In this document: in pieces, positions 1 to 9,387 of the stretch | Position numbering within the stretch: position 1 is the stretch's first letter | Layout: each line of letters begins with the position of its first letter | Assembly: GCF_008932115.1 (NCBI RefSeq) | Contig: NZ_CP044543.1 | Span: 1,612,001-1,676,000, forward strand | Reading direction: 5' to 3' | Length of the DNA stretch: 64,000 nt | DNA from: Bradyrhizobium betae | Lineage (GTDB): Bacteria; Pseudomonadota; Alphaproteobacteria; Rhizobiales; Xanthobacteraceae | Notes under the pieces: generated by a model | What the model was told of the DNA's origin: nothing | Databases searched by the model: none | The model's input: the letters and a program-made list of their open reading frames with translations, nothing else | Made by a program: the position numbers and the translations under genes

Positions 1-851
1 AGCATCGCGGCCTTGCTACCGCCATGGCTCTCCCAGAGATCGATCAGCGCGTAAGGCGCGGGATAGTGCTCGCGGGGTGCGGCCTTCGCCGCCTCCGAGC
101 GCATCCGCTTGGCCAGCAGTCCGCGCACCGGTCCGAGATTGGCCGCGCGCGTAAGCAGGCCGGGCTTGGCCCGCTTCAGCCGGCCGAACAGAACGTCTTT
201 CACCGCGCTGCGGACATGGCGCTCCTGCGTCACGGCATCGACGAGGCCGAGCGATTTGGCGCGGCGCGCATCGATGGTGCGGCCGGTCAGCATCAACGCC
301 ATCGACTGGGTCGGATTGACCAGCGCGGTGAAGCGCGCGGTGCCGCCCAGACCGGGATGCAGGCCGAGCATCACCTCGGGGAAGCCGAATCGCGCGCCGT
401 CGATTGCGATGCGCGACTGGCAGGCGAGCGCGACCTCGAGGCCGCCGCCGAGGCAGAAGCCGTGGATCACCGCGACCGTCTGCAGCTTCAGCGCCTCAAG
501 ATGATCGACCACGGCATGCGCGGCGCGGATCCGCGTCTCGACCAAGCCGGCGTCGGTTGCGCCGCGGAACTCGTTGACGTCCGCGCCCGCAATGAAGCCG
601 GAAGGTTTGGCCGAGCGGATGACGAGGCCGGCGGGGCGCTCGGTCTCGATCGCCGCCAGCACGGCGTCGAATTCCTCCATCACGTCCGAGGAGAGCGTGT
701 TGGCGCTTGCATCGGCGCGGTCGAACAGCAGCCAAGCGACACCGTCGTCATCGCGCGTCAGCTTGAAATGCTTGTAGGGGCCATCGGCCGCCGGCTGAGG
801 CCCGAGCGTCAGCACGCGATCGCCGAGCGCGGTCATGATCTTCGAATCCAT
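1..851 (-). CDS. Fatty-acid oxidation multifunctional protein (FadB/FadJ-like), C-terminus outside the window
   Basis: The first 283 residues of a beta-oxidation alpha subunit are present; the gene runs off the left edge. They form the crotonase (enoyl-CoA hydratase) domain: an oxyanion-hole segment around FIAGADVNEF (residues 87-95), GGGLEVALA with a catalytic Glu at about 139, and FPEVMLGLHPG with the second Glu at about 159. The NAD-binding 3-hydroxyacyl-CoA dehydrogenase domain expected next in this family lies outside. The ATG at 851 follows the thiolase stop by 2 bp, so the gene is the third of a fadE-like, thiolase, fadB-like operon. Whether it is FadB or FadJ type cannot be decided from this part. 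Confidence 0.9.
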   Translation of the reverse strand, partial: MDSKIMTALGDRVLTLGPQPAADGPYKHFKLTRDDDGVAWLLFDRADASANTLSSDVMEEFDAVLAAIETERPAGLVIRSAKPSGFIAGADVNEFRGATDAGLVETRIRAAHAVVDHLEALKLQTVAVIHGFCLGGGLEVALACQSRIAIDGARFGFPEVMLGLHPGLGGTARFTALVNPTQSMALMLTGRTIDARRAKSLGLVDAVTQERHVRSAVKDVLFGRLKRAKPGLLTRAANLGPVRGLLAKRMRSEAAKAAPREHYPAPYALIDLWESHGGSKAAM

Positions 852-853
852 CG

Positions 854-2137
854 TCACACCGCCTCGATCAGCATGGCGCCGCCGAGCCCGCCGCCGATGC
901 ATTCGGTGGCGACGCCGCGCCGCGTGCCGAGCCGCTTCATCGCGTTGACGAGATGCAGCACGATGCGGTTGCCGGAGGTGCCGACGGGATGGCCGAGCGA
1001 GATGGCGCCGCCGTCGACGTTGAGCCTCTCACGGTCGATCTCGCCGGCCGCGCCGTCGAAGCCCAAAATCTCGCGGCAGAATCTGTCGTCGTTCCAGGCG
1101 GCGAGACAGCCGAGCACCTGCGTCGCAAAAGCCTCGTTCAGCTCCCAGGTCTCGACGTCCTGAACCGTGAGACCGTTGCGTTGAAGCAGCGGGGTCGCCG
1201 ACATCACAGGACCGAGCCCCATGATGCTGGGATCGAGCGCGGCCCAGTTGCTGTCGACGATCGCGGCCTTCGGTGTCAGTCTGTGCTTTGCCACCGCCGC
1301 GTCGGAGGCGAGGATCACCCAGGAGGCGCCGTCGGTGATCTGCGAGGAATTGCCGGCGGTGACCTGGCCCCAAGGGCGCTCGAACACCGGCTTCAGTTTT
1401 GCCAGCGTTTCCGCCGTCGAGTCCGGCCGTACGCCGTCGTCGTGGTCGAAGAATTTTCCATTACGGGAGAACGCGGTCTCGACCTCGCCCTTGAGATAGC
1501 CCTGCGTCTGCGCATGCGCGAGCCGGCGGTGGCTCTCGGCGGCGTAAGCGTCGGACTGCGCGCGCGTAATGCCGAAGAGATGGCCGACGACTTCGGCGGT
1601 CTGACCCATGTTCAGATCGGTGATGGGGTCGGCCAGCCCGCGCTCCAGGCCAATGATGGGCTTGAGATCGCGCGGCCGCAGCCTGAAGGCGGCGGCGGCC
1701 TTCGCGGCGATGCCCTTCGCCATGGCAAGGCCGGCGAACCAGCGCACGCCCGAATTCGGCCAGACCAGCGGTGCGTGACTGAGCGCCTCGGCGCCGCCGG
1801 CGAGGATCATGTCGGCGTGCCCCTCGCGAATGTAGCGGTAGGCGGTATCGATCGACTGCATGCCGGAGCCGCAATTGATCTGCACGGTGAAGGCGACCAT
1901 GTCCTCGCCCATACCGAGCCGGAGCGCGGCGACACGGGCCGGATTCATCTCGTCCGCGATCACGTTGACGCAGCCGAGAATGACCTGGTCGAAATCATCC
2001 GGCGAGAACGGCTGGCGCGCCAGCAGCGGCCGTCCGCATTGCACGGCAAGATCGACCGGCGTGAACGGCCCCGGCCCCGAGCGCGCTTTCAAGAACGGCG
2101 TCCGGCTGCCGTCGACGATGAAAACCGGTCGTGCCAT
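854..2137 (-). CDS. Acetyl-CoA acyltransferase (3-ketoacyl-CoA thiolase)
   Basis: A 427-residue thiolase that cleaves 3-ketoacyl-CoA with CoA in the last step of beta-oxidation. The nucleophilic Cys is at about 89 (INCGSGMQS), the GHPVGTSG loop carries the active-site His at about 383, and the second catalytic Cys is at about 413 (ECIGGGLGG). All three catalytic groups are therefore present and the length is that of a full enzyme, slightly longer than the typical 390-400. Its ATG overlaps the stop of the upstream acyl-CoA dehydrogenase (ATGA), and its stop lies 2 bp before the next start, which indicates translational coupling across the operon. FadI-type enzymes are of this length, so fadI is as likely as fadA. 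Confidence 0.92.
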   Translation of the reverse strand: MARPVFIVDGSRTPFLKARSGPGPFTPVDLAVQCGRPLLARQPFSPDDFDQVILGCVNVIADEMNPARVAALRLGMGEDMVAFTVQINCGSGMQSIDTAYRYIREGHADMILAGGAEALSHAPLVWPNSGVRWFAGLAMAKGIAAKAAAAFRLRPRDLKPIIGLERGLADPITDLNMGQTAEVVGHLFGITRAQSDAYAAESHRRLAHAQTQGYLKGEVETAFSRNGKFFDHDDGVRPDSTAETLAKLKPVFERPWGQVTAGNSSQITDGASWVILASDAAVAKHRLTPKAAIVDSNWAALDPSIMGLGPVMSATPLLQRNGLTVQDVETWELNEAFATQVLGCLAAWNDDRFCREILGFDGAAGEIDRERLNVDGGAISLGHPVGTSGNRIVLHLVNAMKRLGTRRGVATECIGGGLGGAMLIEAV

Positions 2138-4404
2138 CAGCTCGCCGCCCTCTGTTCACCGAGTTCCTGGAAGAACTGATGCACATCTCCGGTTTTCTTG
2201 TAAATCGGCGACAGCGCCTCCGGCGCGAAATCGTCGACCTCGATCACTTTTGTGACGGCTTCATGAGCCTCGGCAAGCTGCTCGCCTTCGGCTTGCGTGA
2301 TCACGCCCTTGGCCACGGCGTCCTTCCAGTCGCGGACGTGCGCGGCGCGCATGCGCTTGGCGATCGCGTCGGTACCCGTGACCAGCTTGAACGCTCGCTC
2401 CAGCCGGGCGAAGCCGCCGTCGTCATCGACATGGGCGAGATCCGGCGTGAGACGCTCACGCGCGGCCGAGGGCTCCAGCACGATGCCAGCGCATTGGTGC
2501 ACGACGCGGTCGGACGGGCCGAGCACGCGGGCGCCGAATGGCTGGATCACGAGCTTGAGGAAGCCGGCGACGAAGCGATTGGGCAGATTGGCGAGGATTT
2601 CCGCAAGCCTGTTTTCGATCGTCTTGAAGCCGCTCGCCATGCACCATTGCAGCACGGCAAAATCGTCCTTCTGCCGGCCCTCGTCCTGCCAGCGTTTTAG
2701 CGCGGCCGAGAGCAGGTACAGTTCGGAGAGAATGTCGCCGAAGCGCGCCGACAGCATCTCCTTGCGCTTGAGCGCGCCGCCGAGCGTGAGCAGCGCCATG
2801 TCGGCGCAGAGCGCAAACGCCGCCGAATAGCGCGAGAGCTGGCGATAGAACGGCGTGGCGTCACCTGCGTTCGGTGCCGGCGCGAAGGCACCGAATGTCC
2901 AGCTCCGGCCGAAAGCCCGCAAGAGCGTCTCGAAACTATGGCCGACGTGTTTCCAGAACGCCTTGTCGAACGCGGTGAGCCCGCGGTCGCGGTCGGTATC
3001 GGCAAGCGCGGTCATCTCGGCGAGCAGATAAGGATGCGCGCGGATCGCGCCCTGCCCGAACACGATGAGGTTACGAGTCAGGATGTTGGCACCCTCCACC
3101 GTGATGCCGACGGGGACGGCGCGGTGGAGATTGCCGAGATAGTTTTGCGGACCGTCGATCACGGCCTTGCCGCCATGGATATCCATGGCGTCGTCGACAG
3201 CGGTGCGCATCCGCTCGGTCGCATGCAGCTTCATGATGCCCGAGATGACGGCGGGATGAACGCCGGCGTTCAGCGCCGCGCAGGTGAGCCGCCGTGCCGC
3301 ATCAAGCTGATAGGCGGTGGCGACGATGCGCGCCAGCGGCTCCTCGACGCCTTCGAACTTGGAGATGGAGATGCCGAACTGCTCGCGGATGCGGGCATAG
3401 GCGCCTGTGGTGCGCGCTGCGTAGACGGCACCGGCCGCCGACAGCGACGGCAGCGAGATGCCGCGGCCGGCGGCGAGCGCCGTCATCAGCATCTTCCAGC
3501 CCTGCCCCAGCCGCTCCTGCCCGCCGATGACATAGTCGAGCGGAATGAAGACATCGCGGCCCCGGTTCGGGCCGTTCTGGAACACCTGCATCGACGGCAG
3601 ATGGCGGTGGCCGATCTCGACGCCGGGCAGATGAGTCGGGATCAACGCCACGGTGATGCCGAGCTCTTCCTCGTTGCCCACGAGATGATCGGGATCGTAG
3701 GCCTTGAACGCCAGCCCCAAGAGTGTCGCGACGGGACCGAGCGTGATGTAGCGCTTGTGCCAGTTCAGCTTGAGGCCGACGACCTCGCGACCTTCGAAAG
3801 TGCCCTTGCAGATGATGCCGGTGTCGACCATCGAGGCGGCATCGGAGCCGGCCTCGGGGCTGGTGAGGCCGAAGCAGGGAATATCACGGCCATCGGCGAG
3901 GCGTGGCAGCCAGCGCTCCTGCTGCTCCTTGGTGCCGAAGCGCATCAGGAGCTCGCCGGGTCCAAGCGAGTTCGGCACCATCACGGTGACGGCGGCCGCG
4001 ATCGAGCGGGTCGAGATCTTGCGCACGACTTCCGAATGCGCATAGGGCGAGAAGCCGAGGCCGCCGAACTCCTTCGGGATGATCATGCCGAAGAACTTCT
4101 CGCGCTTGATGAAAGCCCAGACGTCCTGGGGCAAGTCGCGCCATTCCCAGAAGATCTTCCACTCGTCGAGCATGGTGCAGAGCGCGTCGACGGGACCGTT
4201 GAGGAAGGCCTGCTCCTCGTCGGTCAATTTGGCCGGCGCGATCTTCAGCAGCTTCGACCAGTCGGGATTGCCGGTGAAGAGATCGGCGTCCCACCAGACG
4301 TCACCGGCCTCCAGCGCCTCGCGCTCGGTGTCGGACATCGCCGGCAGCACGCCGCGCGCCCAGGAGAAGATCGGCTTGGTGATGGTGTCGCGGCGGAAGC
4401 TCAT
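2137..4404 (-). CDS. Acyl-CoA dehydrogenase (FadE-like)
   Basis: A 755-residue FAD-dependent acyl-CoA dehydrogenase for the first oxidation step of beta-oxidation. The N-terminal acyl-CoA dehydrogenase domain is recognisable (IPKEFGGLGFSPYAHSEVV, then FGLTSPEAGSDAASM, the substrate- and FAD-binding region), followed by the helical C-terminal domain and an extra C-terminal region as in the large FadE type rather than the 380-residue short-chain type. I chose the ATG at 4404 because a GAGG ribosome site lies 6-9 bases upstream; the in-frame ATG at 4416 overlaps that site. It is the first gene of the operon with the thiolase and FadB/J-like genes and overlaps the thiolase start by an ATGA. Confidence 0.9.
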   Translation of the reverse strand: MSFRRDTITKPIFSWARGVLPAMSDTEREALEAGDVWWDADLFTGNPDWSKLLKIAPAKLTDEEQAFLNGPVDALCTMLDEWKIFWEWRDLPQDVWAFIKREKFFGMIIPKEFGGLGFSPYAHSEVVRKISTRSIAAAVTVMVPNSLGPGELLMRFGTKEQQERWLPRLADGRDIPCFGLTSPEAGSDAASMVDTGIICKGTFEGREVVGLKLNWHKRYITLGPVATLLGLAFKAYDPDHLVGNEEELGITVALIPTHLPGVEIGHRHLPSMQVFQNGPNRGRDVFIPLDYVIGGQERLGQGWKMLMTALAAGRGISLPSLSAAGAVYAARTTGAYARIREQFGISISKFEGVEEPLARIVATAYQLDAARRLTCAALNAGVHPAVISGIMKLHATERMRTAVDDAMDIHGGKAVIDGPQNYLGNLHRAVPVGITVEGANILTRNLIVFGQGAIRAHPYLLAEMTALADTDRDRGLTAFDKAFWKHVGHSFETLLRAFGRSWTFGAFAPAPNAGDATPFYRQLSRYSAAFALCADMALLTLGGALKRKEMLSARFGDILSELYLLSAALKRWQDEGRQKDDFAVLQWCMASGFKTIENRLAEILANLPNRFVAGFLKLVIQPFGARVLGPSDRVVHQCAGIVLEPSAARERLTPDLAHVDDDGGFARLERAFKLVTGTDAIAKRMRAAHVRDWKDAVAKGVITQAEGEQLAEAHEAVTKVIEVDDFAPEALSPIYKKTGDVHQFFQELGEQRAAS

Positions 4405-4585
4405 GGCGGACCTCATGCAACGGCGCGGTTGTCAGGCATTTTAGCGGAAAGTGGCTGGGGTGAGTGAACACTTCGCCGGCAAAAAGAAGCGAATTGACGC
4501 GGCCGGGCGGCCGCCCCGGGGACCTAACGGCCGGGGCGTGGGGGCAGTTCCGGGGAGGGGTTGGGGCGGGATGCCTCCACATCGT

Positions 4586-4683
4586 TATTCCGGGGCACGC
4601 CTCTTGGCGCGAGCCCGGAATCCATACTCCCGATCGTGGTTATGGATTCCGGGCTCGACGCTGACGCGTCGCCCCGGAATGAC
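4586..4683. repeat. Interspersed palindromic repeat, family A
   Basis: This stretch begins ATTCCGGGGC and ends GCCCCGGAAT, with inner copies of CCCGGAATCC and GGATTCCGGG, so it can fold into a long interrupted hairpin. A second member lies at 5341-5420. It sits in the gap upstream of the fadE-like gene and downstream of the flavin reductase gene. No coding sequence is visible in 4405-4695. Confidence 0.75.
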
Positions 4684-4695
4684 TGTGGCCCAGCC

Positions 4696-5319
4696 TTAAT
4701 CCGGCCGGACCATCTCGAACATGTTTTCCGGCTTGATCTCGAAATAGTCGCCGCGGCGCCCCGCGCGCACGATCGGGCGGGCGGCAGCGGTCTGGTAGAC
4801 GCCGTCCTTGATCATGGCCTTGTCGATGTGGACGGCGACGACCTCGCCGAGCGTCAGCCAGGCATCGGCTTCCTTGCCGTCGGCGCCCTTGAGGCGGACG
4901 ATGTCGGACACCTTGCACTCGAAGGCGACCGGGCTCTCGGCCACACGCGGCACGTTGACGAGCTTGCCGGGCACGGCGGTGAGGCCCGCGATCTCGAACT
5001 CGTCGACTTCGGGGCCGACATGCGCGGCGGTCGCATTCATCTGCTTGGCGAGGTCCATGGTGGTCAGATTCCAGACGAACTCCCTGGTCTGCTCCATGTT
5101 CGAGACCGTGTCCTTCCAGTTGGTGGAGGAGAAGCCGATGATCGGCGGCACGTAGCAGAAGGCGTTGAAGAAGCTGTAGGGCGCCAGATTGACTTGGCCC
5201 TTGGTGTCGCGTGAGGAGATCCAGCCGATCGGCCGCGGCGCGATGATTGCGTTAAAGGGATCGTGCTTGAGGCCGTGGCCCTTGGAGGGCTCGTAGAAGT
5301 ACAGGTCTTTGTCGGTCAC
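4696..5319 (-). CDS. Flavin reductase family protein (FMN-binding split barrel)
   Basis: A 207-residue protein of the DIM6/NTAB flavin reductase-like family. The characteristic N-terminal region is present (AIIAPRPIGWISSRDTKG, residues 25-42, then NLAPYSFFNAFCYVPPIIGFS), which binds FMN in the split-barrel fold. Members either reduce flavin for partner monooxygenases or are flavoproteins of unknown substrate; no partner oxygenase is adjacent, so the substrate is unknown. The start codon is GTG (5319) with GGAG about 10 bases upstream. It stands alone between two copies of repeat family A. Confidence 0.85.
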   Translation of the reverse strand: MTDKDLYFYEPSKGHGLKHDPFNAIIAPRPIGWISSRDTKGQVNLAPYSFFNAFCYVPPIIGFSSTNWKDTVSNMEQTREFVWNLTTMDLAKQMNATAAHVGPEVDEFEIAGLTAVPGKLVNVPRVAESPVAFECKVSDIVRLKGADGKEADAWLTLGEVVAVHIDKAMIKDGVYQTAAARPIVRAGRRGDYFEIKPENMFEMVRPD

Positions 5320-5340
5320 GCGCTGTTTCTCCGTTTTCCG

Positions 5341-5420
5341 TCATTCCGGGGCGGTCCGCAGGACCGAAACCGGAATCTCGAGATTCCGGGTTCGATGCTT
5401 CGCATCGCCCCGGAATGACG
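5341..5420. repeat. Interspersed palindromic repeat, family A
   Basis: This is the second copy of the element at 4586-4683: it begins TCATTCCGGGGC, ends GCCCCGGAATGA, and has a central GGAATCTCGAGATTCC dyad. It separates the flavin reductase gene from the 3' end of the efflux operon. Confidence 0.75.
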
Positions 5421-5438
5421 GTCAACTCAAAACATGGG

Positions 5439-6038
5439 TCAGGGGCGCGGGGACAGACCCGCGATGACGAAATCGATCATCTGGTCGATGGTCGGGCCGG
5501 GCTTGGTGGTGCACTGGGCGATCATCTGGGGGTGGAAGAAGCGCATCATCGCGGTGCAGGCGCACATCGAGGCCAGCTCCAGATCCGGCGCCACGAACTC
5601 GCCGGAGGCCGCGCCCTGCGCGATCATCTGGCCGACCGCCGTGGTGATCAGCTCCATATGGGCGACGCAGACCTCCCAGTCCTCCTGCATCGCGATCTCG
5701 ACCATCTCATGCAGCTTGTTGTCGCCGACATAGCGCTCGGTGTTCATGCGATGGATGGTGGTGAGCAGCTCGCGGAAGCGCGGGAGCACGGGACCCGGCC
5801 GCGCCACGATCCGCTGCGCCTCCAGCTCGACCTCGCCCATCAGCGAACGGGCCACCGCCTGATGGATCGCCTTCTTCGATTCGAAGAAGCGATAGACATT
5901 GGCGGGGCTCATCCTGAGCTCCTTGGCGATGTCCCCAACCGTGGTCTTCTGGTAGCCGATCTGGCGGAACAGCCGCTCGGCCACCTCGAGAATACGGTCC
6001 CGGGTGTCGCCTTCGATATGTTCCGAAATAAGGGCCAT
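5439..6038 (-). CDS. TetR/AcrR family transcriptional regulator of the efflux operon
   Basis: A 199-residue one-component regulator. The N-terminal helix-turn-helix is typical of TetR (ILEVAERLFRQIGYQKTTVGDIA, then MSPANVYRFFESKKAI, residues 16-58), followed by a helical ligand-binding domain. It lies 33 bp downstream of the RND permease gene on the same strand, so it is probably the last gene of the adaptor-permease-regulator operon and represses that operon. A 26-bp dyad upstream of the operon (10540-10565) is a plausible binding site. The ligand cannot be predicted from sequence. Confidence 0.88.
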   Translation of the reverse strand: MALISEHIEGDTRDRILEVAERLFRQIGYQKTTVGDIAKELRMSPANVYRFFESKKAIHQAVARSLMGEVELEAQRIVARPGPVLPRFRELLTTIHRMNTERYVGDNKLHEMVEIAMQEDWEVCVAHMELITTAVGQMIAQGAASGEFVAPDLELASMCACTAMMRFFHPQMIAQCTTKPGPTIDQMIDFVIAGLSPRP

Positions 6039-6071
6039 CAGTCAGGACTCGTTCGTCAGCAGTCTTCTCAT

Positions 6072-9000
6072 TTATTCAGCCGCTTCAGCAAGCGGAATTG
6101 CGGAATGCTCATCGCTGCCATGCTGCGACGCAGCGGACTGGTCGGGAGTCCCCGCCTCATCCAGGCTCTTCCTGAACCAAAGTGCATAGAGGCCCGGCAG
6201 GTACAGGAGGGTCAGGAAGGTCGCGACGAACAGACCGCCCATGATGGTGATCGCCATCGGACCCCAGAAGGCCGAGCGCGACAGCGGGATCATGGCGAGG
6301 ATCGCGGCGAGCGCCGTCAGCACCACCGGACGGGCGCGGCGGACGGTTGCCTCCACGATCGCCTCACGCCGGGTCAGGCCGTGCGAGACGTCAGTCTCGA
6401 TCTGGTCGACCAGGATGACCGTGTTGCGCATGATCATGCCGGCGAGCGCGATCAGGCCGAGCAGAGCCACGAAGCCGAACGGGGCGTTGGCGAGGTTGAG
6501 GCCGAACGAGGCGCCGACGATGCCGAGCGGCGCGGTCAGGAACACCAGGATCAGGCGCGAGAAGCTCTGCAGCTGGATCATCAGCAGCGTCAGCATCACC
6601 ATGACCATCAGCGGGAAGAGGACGAAGATCGAGGCGTTGCCCTTGGCGGATTCCTCGAACGCGCCACCCGGCTCGATGCGGTAGGCCGGCTCGAGGTGAT
6701 CCTTGATCGCCTTCAGCTTCGGCGTGATCTGGCCCGTGACGTCGGGCGCCTGCACGCCGTCGACGACGTCGGAGCGCACGGTGATCGCCATGTCGCGGTT
6801 ACGCCGCCACATGATCGGCTCCTCGTGGGCATACTCGATCTTGGCGATCTGCTGCAGCGGCACGGCAACGCCGTTGCGGGAAGTGATGGTGAGATCGCCG
6901 ACGCCGCCGAGATCGAGGCGCTCGGACGGGATCGCGCGGGCGACCACAGCGACCTTCTCGATACCGTCGCGGATGGTCGTGACCTGCGCACCCGAGATCA
7001 GCATCGCGAGTGCCTGCGACACGTCCTGCGGGGTCAGGCCCATGGCGCGGGCGCGGTCCTGGTCGACGACCAGCTTGAGGTAGGGCGACCGCTCGTTCCA
7101 GTCGAGCTGGACATCCTTGACGTTCTTGTTCTGCCGCATGACGTCGCGAACCTGATAGGCGATCTCGCGCACCTTGTTGGCATCGGGCCCGATCACACGG
7201 AACTGGACGGGGAAGCCGACCGGCGGACCGAAATTGAAGCGATCGACGCGCACGCGCGCCTCCGTCAGCATGCCGTCGGCGACCGCGCCCTCGATCTTGG
7301 CCTTGACCCGCTCGCGCGCTTCGACGCCCTTGGCGACGACGACGATCTCGGCAAAAGCCTCGTTCGGGAGTTGCGGGTTGAGGCCGAGCCAGAAGCGCGG
7401 CGAGCCCTGGCCGACATAGGAGGTATAGGTCTCGATGTCCTTGTCGTCCTTCAGCAGCGTCTCGGCCTTCTTCACCGCCTTCTCGGTGACGTTGAAGGCG
7501 GTGCCCTCCGGCAGGCGCAGCTGGAGGAACAGCTCGGGCCGTTCCGACAGCGGGAAGAACTGCTGCTGGACATGGCCGAAGCCGACGATCGAGGCGATGA
7601 ACACACCGACGGTCGCGACCACCACGGTGATGCGGTGGTTGACGCACCACTGCACGATGGCGCGCAGGCCGCGATACATCCGGGTCTCGTAGACCGCGTG
7701 CGGATCGTGATTGTGGTGCACCTTGATGTTGGGCAGCAGCATGACGCCGATATAGGGCGTGAAGATCACCGCCACGAACCAGGAGGCGACCAGCGCGATC
7801 GCCACGATCCAGAAGATGCTGCCGGCATATTCGCCGACCGCGGAATTTGCAAAGCCGATGGGGAGGAAGCCGGCGGCCGTGACCAGCGTTCCCGTCAGCA
7901 TCGGAAACGCGGTCGATTCCCAGGCAAAGGACGCAGCCCGGAAGCGGTCCCAGCCCTGCTCCATCTTCACCACCATCATCTCGACCGCGATGATGGCATC
8001 ATCCACCAGAAGGCCAAGCGCGATGATCAGCGCGCCGAGCGTGATGCGGTGCAGGTCGAGCGACATCGTGTTCATGACGATGAAGACGATGCCGAGCACC
8101 AGCGGGACCGACAGCGCGACCACGATGCCGGTGCGCCAGCCGAGTGCCAGGAACGAGACGAACAGCACGATGACGAGCGCTTCCATGAAGGAGTGCACGA
8201 ACTCGCCGACGGCGTGCTCGACCACCTTGGGCTGGTCGGCGATCAGCTTGACGTCGATGCCCTGCGGCACGGCCTTCATGAACTCGGCGGTGGCCTTCTC
8301 GACCTCCTTGCCGAGCTCGAGGATGTTGGCGCCCTTGGCGGTGACGACGCCGATGCCGATCGCGGCCTTGCCTTCCTGGCGCACGATGAAGCTCGGCGGG
8401 TCGACATAGCCGTGGGTGACGGTGGCGATATCGCCTAAGCGGAACACGCGGCCGTTGCTCTCGACCGGCGTTTCGGCCACGGCCTTGGCACCGTCGAGCG
8501 CGCCGGTGACGCGCAGCGGCACGCGCTGCGACGAGGTCTCGACCGTGCCCGCCGGCGTCACGTTGTTCTGCTTGGCGAGCGAATCGAACAGCGCCTGCGG
8601 CGTGATGCCGAGGGTGGCGAGCTTGGCGTGGCTGAATTCGACGAAGATGCGCTCGTCCTGATTGCCGTAGACGTCGACCTTGGTCACGCCCGGCACCTTC
8701 AGCAGGCGCTGGCGGAAGCCTTCGGAGACCTTCTTGAGCTGGGCGTAATCGGCGCCGTCGCCGGTCATCATGTAGAGAATGGAATCGACGTCGGAGAACT
8801 CGTCGTTGACGACGGGCCCGAGGATGCCCGAGGGCAACTGGCCCTGCACGTCGGCGAGCTTCTTGCGCAGCAGATAAAACAGATACGGCACGTCCTTCGG
8901 CGGCGTGGAGTCGCGGAAGGTGACCTGGAGCGCGGTAAACGCGGGCTTGGAATAGGTCTGCACCTTCTCGAAATAGGGCAGCTCCTGGATCTTCTTCTCG

Positions 9001-9209
9001 ATGGGATCGGCGACCTGCGTCTGCATCTCCTGCGCGGTCGCGCCCGGCCATATCACGGAGACGTTGACCACCTTCACGGTGAAGAACGGATCCTCGGCTC
9101 GGCCGAGCTTCTGATAGGAGAAGAAGCCGGCGACGCCGAGCACCAGCATCAGGAAGAGAACCAGCGTCTGATGGCTGACGGCCCAGGCCGAAAGGTTGAA
9201 GCGCTTCAT
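6072..9209 (-). CDS. RND efflux transporter permease subunit
   Basis: A 1045-residue inner-membrane proton-driven exporter of the AcrB/MexB superfamily. Features seen are the N-terminal first transmembrane helix (WAVSHQTLVLFLMLVLGVAGFF), a large periplasmic loop, the GLLVDDAIIAVE segment in TM4 with the two Asp of the proton relay, a second periplasmic loop after residue 550, and five or six helices at the C-terminus ending near FRKSLDEAG. The length is that of the family. The start at 9209 has GGAGAG 5-6 bases upstream; an upstream ATG at 9239 lacks this. It follows its adaptor gene. No outer-membrane channel gene is in the operon, so a shared TolC-like protein is likely used. Substrate unknown. 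Confidence 0.93.
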   Translation of the reverse strand: MKRFNLSAWAVSHQTLVLFLMLVLGVAGFFSYQKLGRAEDPFFTVKVVNVSVIWPGATAQEMQTQVADPIEKKIQELPYFEKVQTYSKPAFTALQVTFRDSTPPKDVPYLFYLLRKKLADVQGQLPSGILGPVVNDEFSDVDSILYMMTGDGADYAQLKKVSEGFRQRLLKVPGVTKVDVYGNQDERIFVEFSHAKLATLGITPQALFDSLAKQNNVTPAGTVETSSQRVPLRVTGALDGAKAVAETPVESNGRVFRLGDIATVTHGYVDPPSFIVRQEGKAAIGIGVVTAKGANILELGKEVEKATAEFMKAVPQGIDVKLIADQPKVVEHAVGEFVHSFMEALVIVLFVSFLALGWRTGIVVALSVPLVLGIVFIVMNTMSLDLHRITLGALIIALGLLVDDAIIAVEMMVVKMEQGWDRFRAASFAWESTAFPMLTGTLVTAAGFLPIGFANSAVGEYAGSIFWIVAIALVASWFVAVIFTPYIGVMLLPNIKVHHNHDPHAVYETRMYRGLRAIVQWCVNHRITVVVATVGVFIASIVGFGHVQQQFFPLSERPELFLQLRLPEGTAFNVTEKAVKKAETLLKDDKDIETYTSYVGQGSPRFWLGLNPQLPNEAFAEIVVVAKGVEARERVKAKIEGAVADGMLTEARVRVDRFNFGPPVGFPVQFRVIGPDANKVREIAYQVRDVMRQNKNVKDVQLDWNERSPYLKLVVDQDRARAMGLTPQDVSQALAMLISGAQVTTIRDGIEKVAVVARAIPSERLDLGGVGDLTITSRNGVAVPLQQIAKIEYAHEEPIMWRRNRDMAITVRSDVVDGVQAPDVTGQITPKLKAIKDHLEPAYRIEPGGAFEESAKGNASIFVLFPLMVMVMLTLLMIQLQSFSRLILVFLTAPLGIVGASFGLNLANAPFGFVALLGLIALAGMIMRNTVILVDQIETDVSHGLTRREAIVEATVRRARPVVLTALAAILAMIPLSRSAFWGPMAITIMGGLFVATFLTLLYLPGLYALWFRKSLDEAGTPDQSAASQHGSDEHSAIPLAEAAE

Positions 9210-9260
9210 CGCTCTCTCCGAAAAACGATCCAGTTGCAAAAACGACAGCCACTCTGTTCA

Positions 9261-9325
9261 GCCGTCGTCGCGAGGCAGCGAAGCAATCCAGGGGGCTGGG
9301 CAGGTTCTGGATCGCTTCGCCGCTT
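9261..9325. repeat. Short interspersed repeat, family E
   Basis: A GAAGCAATCCAG segment and its imperfect inverted partner CTGGATCGCTTC flank a short GC-rich spacer in the 178-bp gap between the adaptor and permease genes. It resembles a degenerate interspersed palindromic element. It would form a hairpin inside the operon transcript. Confidence 0.5.
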
Positions 9326-9387
9326 CAGCCTTCGCATTTGCGCTCGGGCCGAAACTCACCTCACACGACGAAACTCGTAAAAACGCC

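Noticed and set aside
5415-8438. 1007-codon open frame on the plus strand
   Set aside because: It is antisense to the RND permease and TetR genes; the product is His/Asp/Arg-rich without any domain, a common artefact of GC-rich codon bias.
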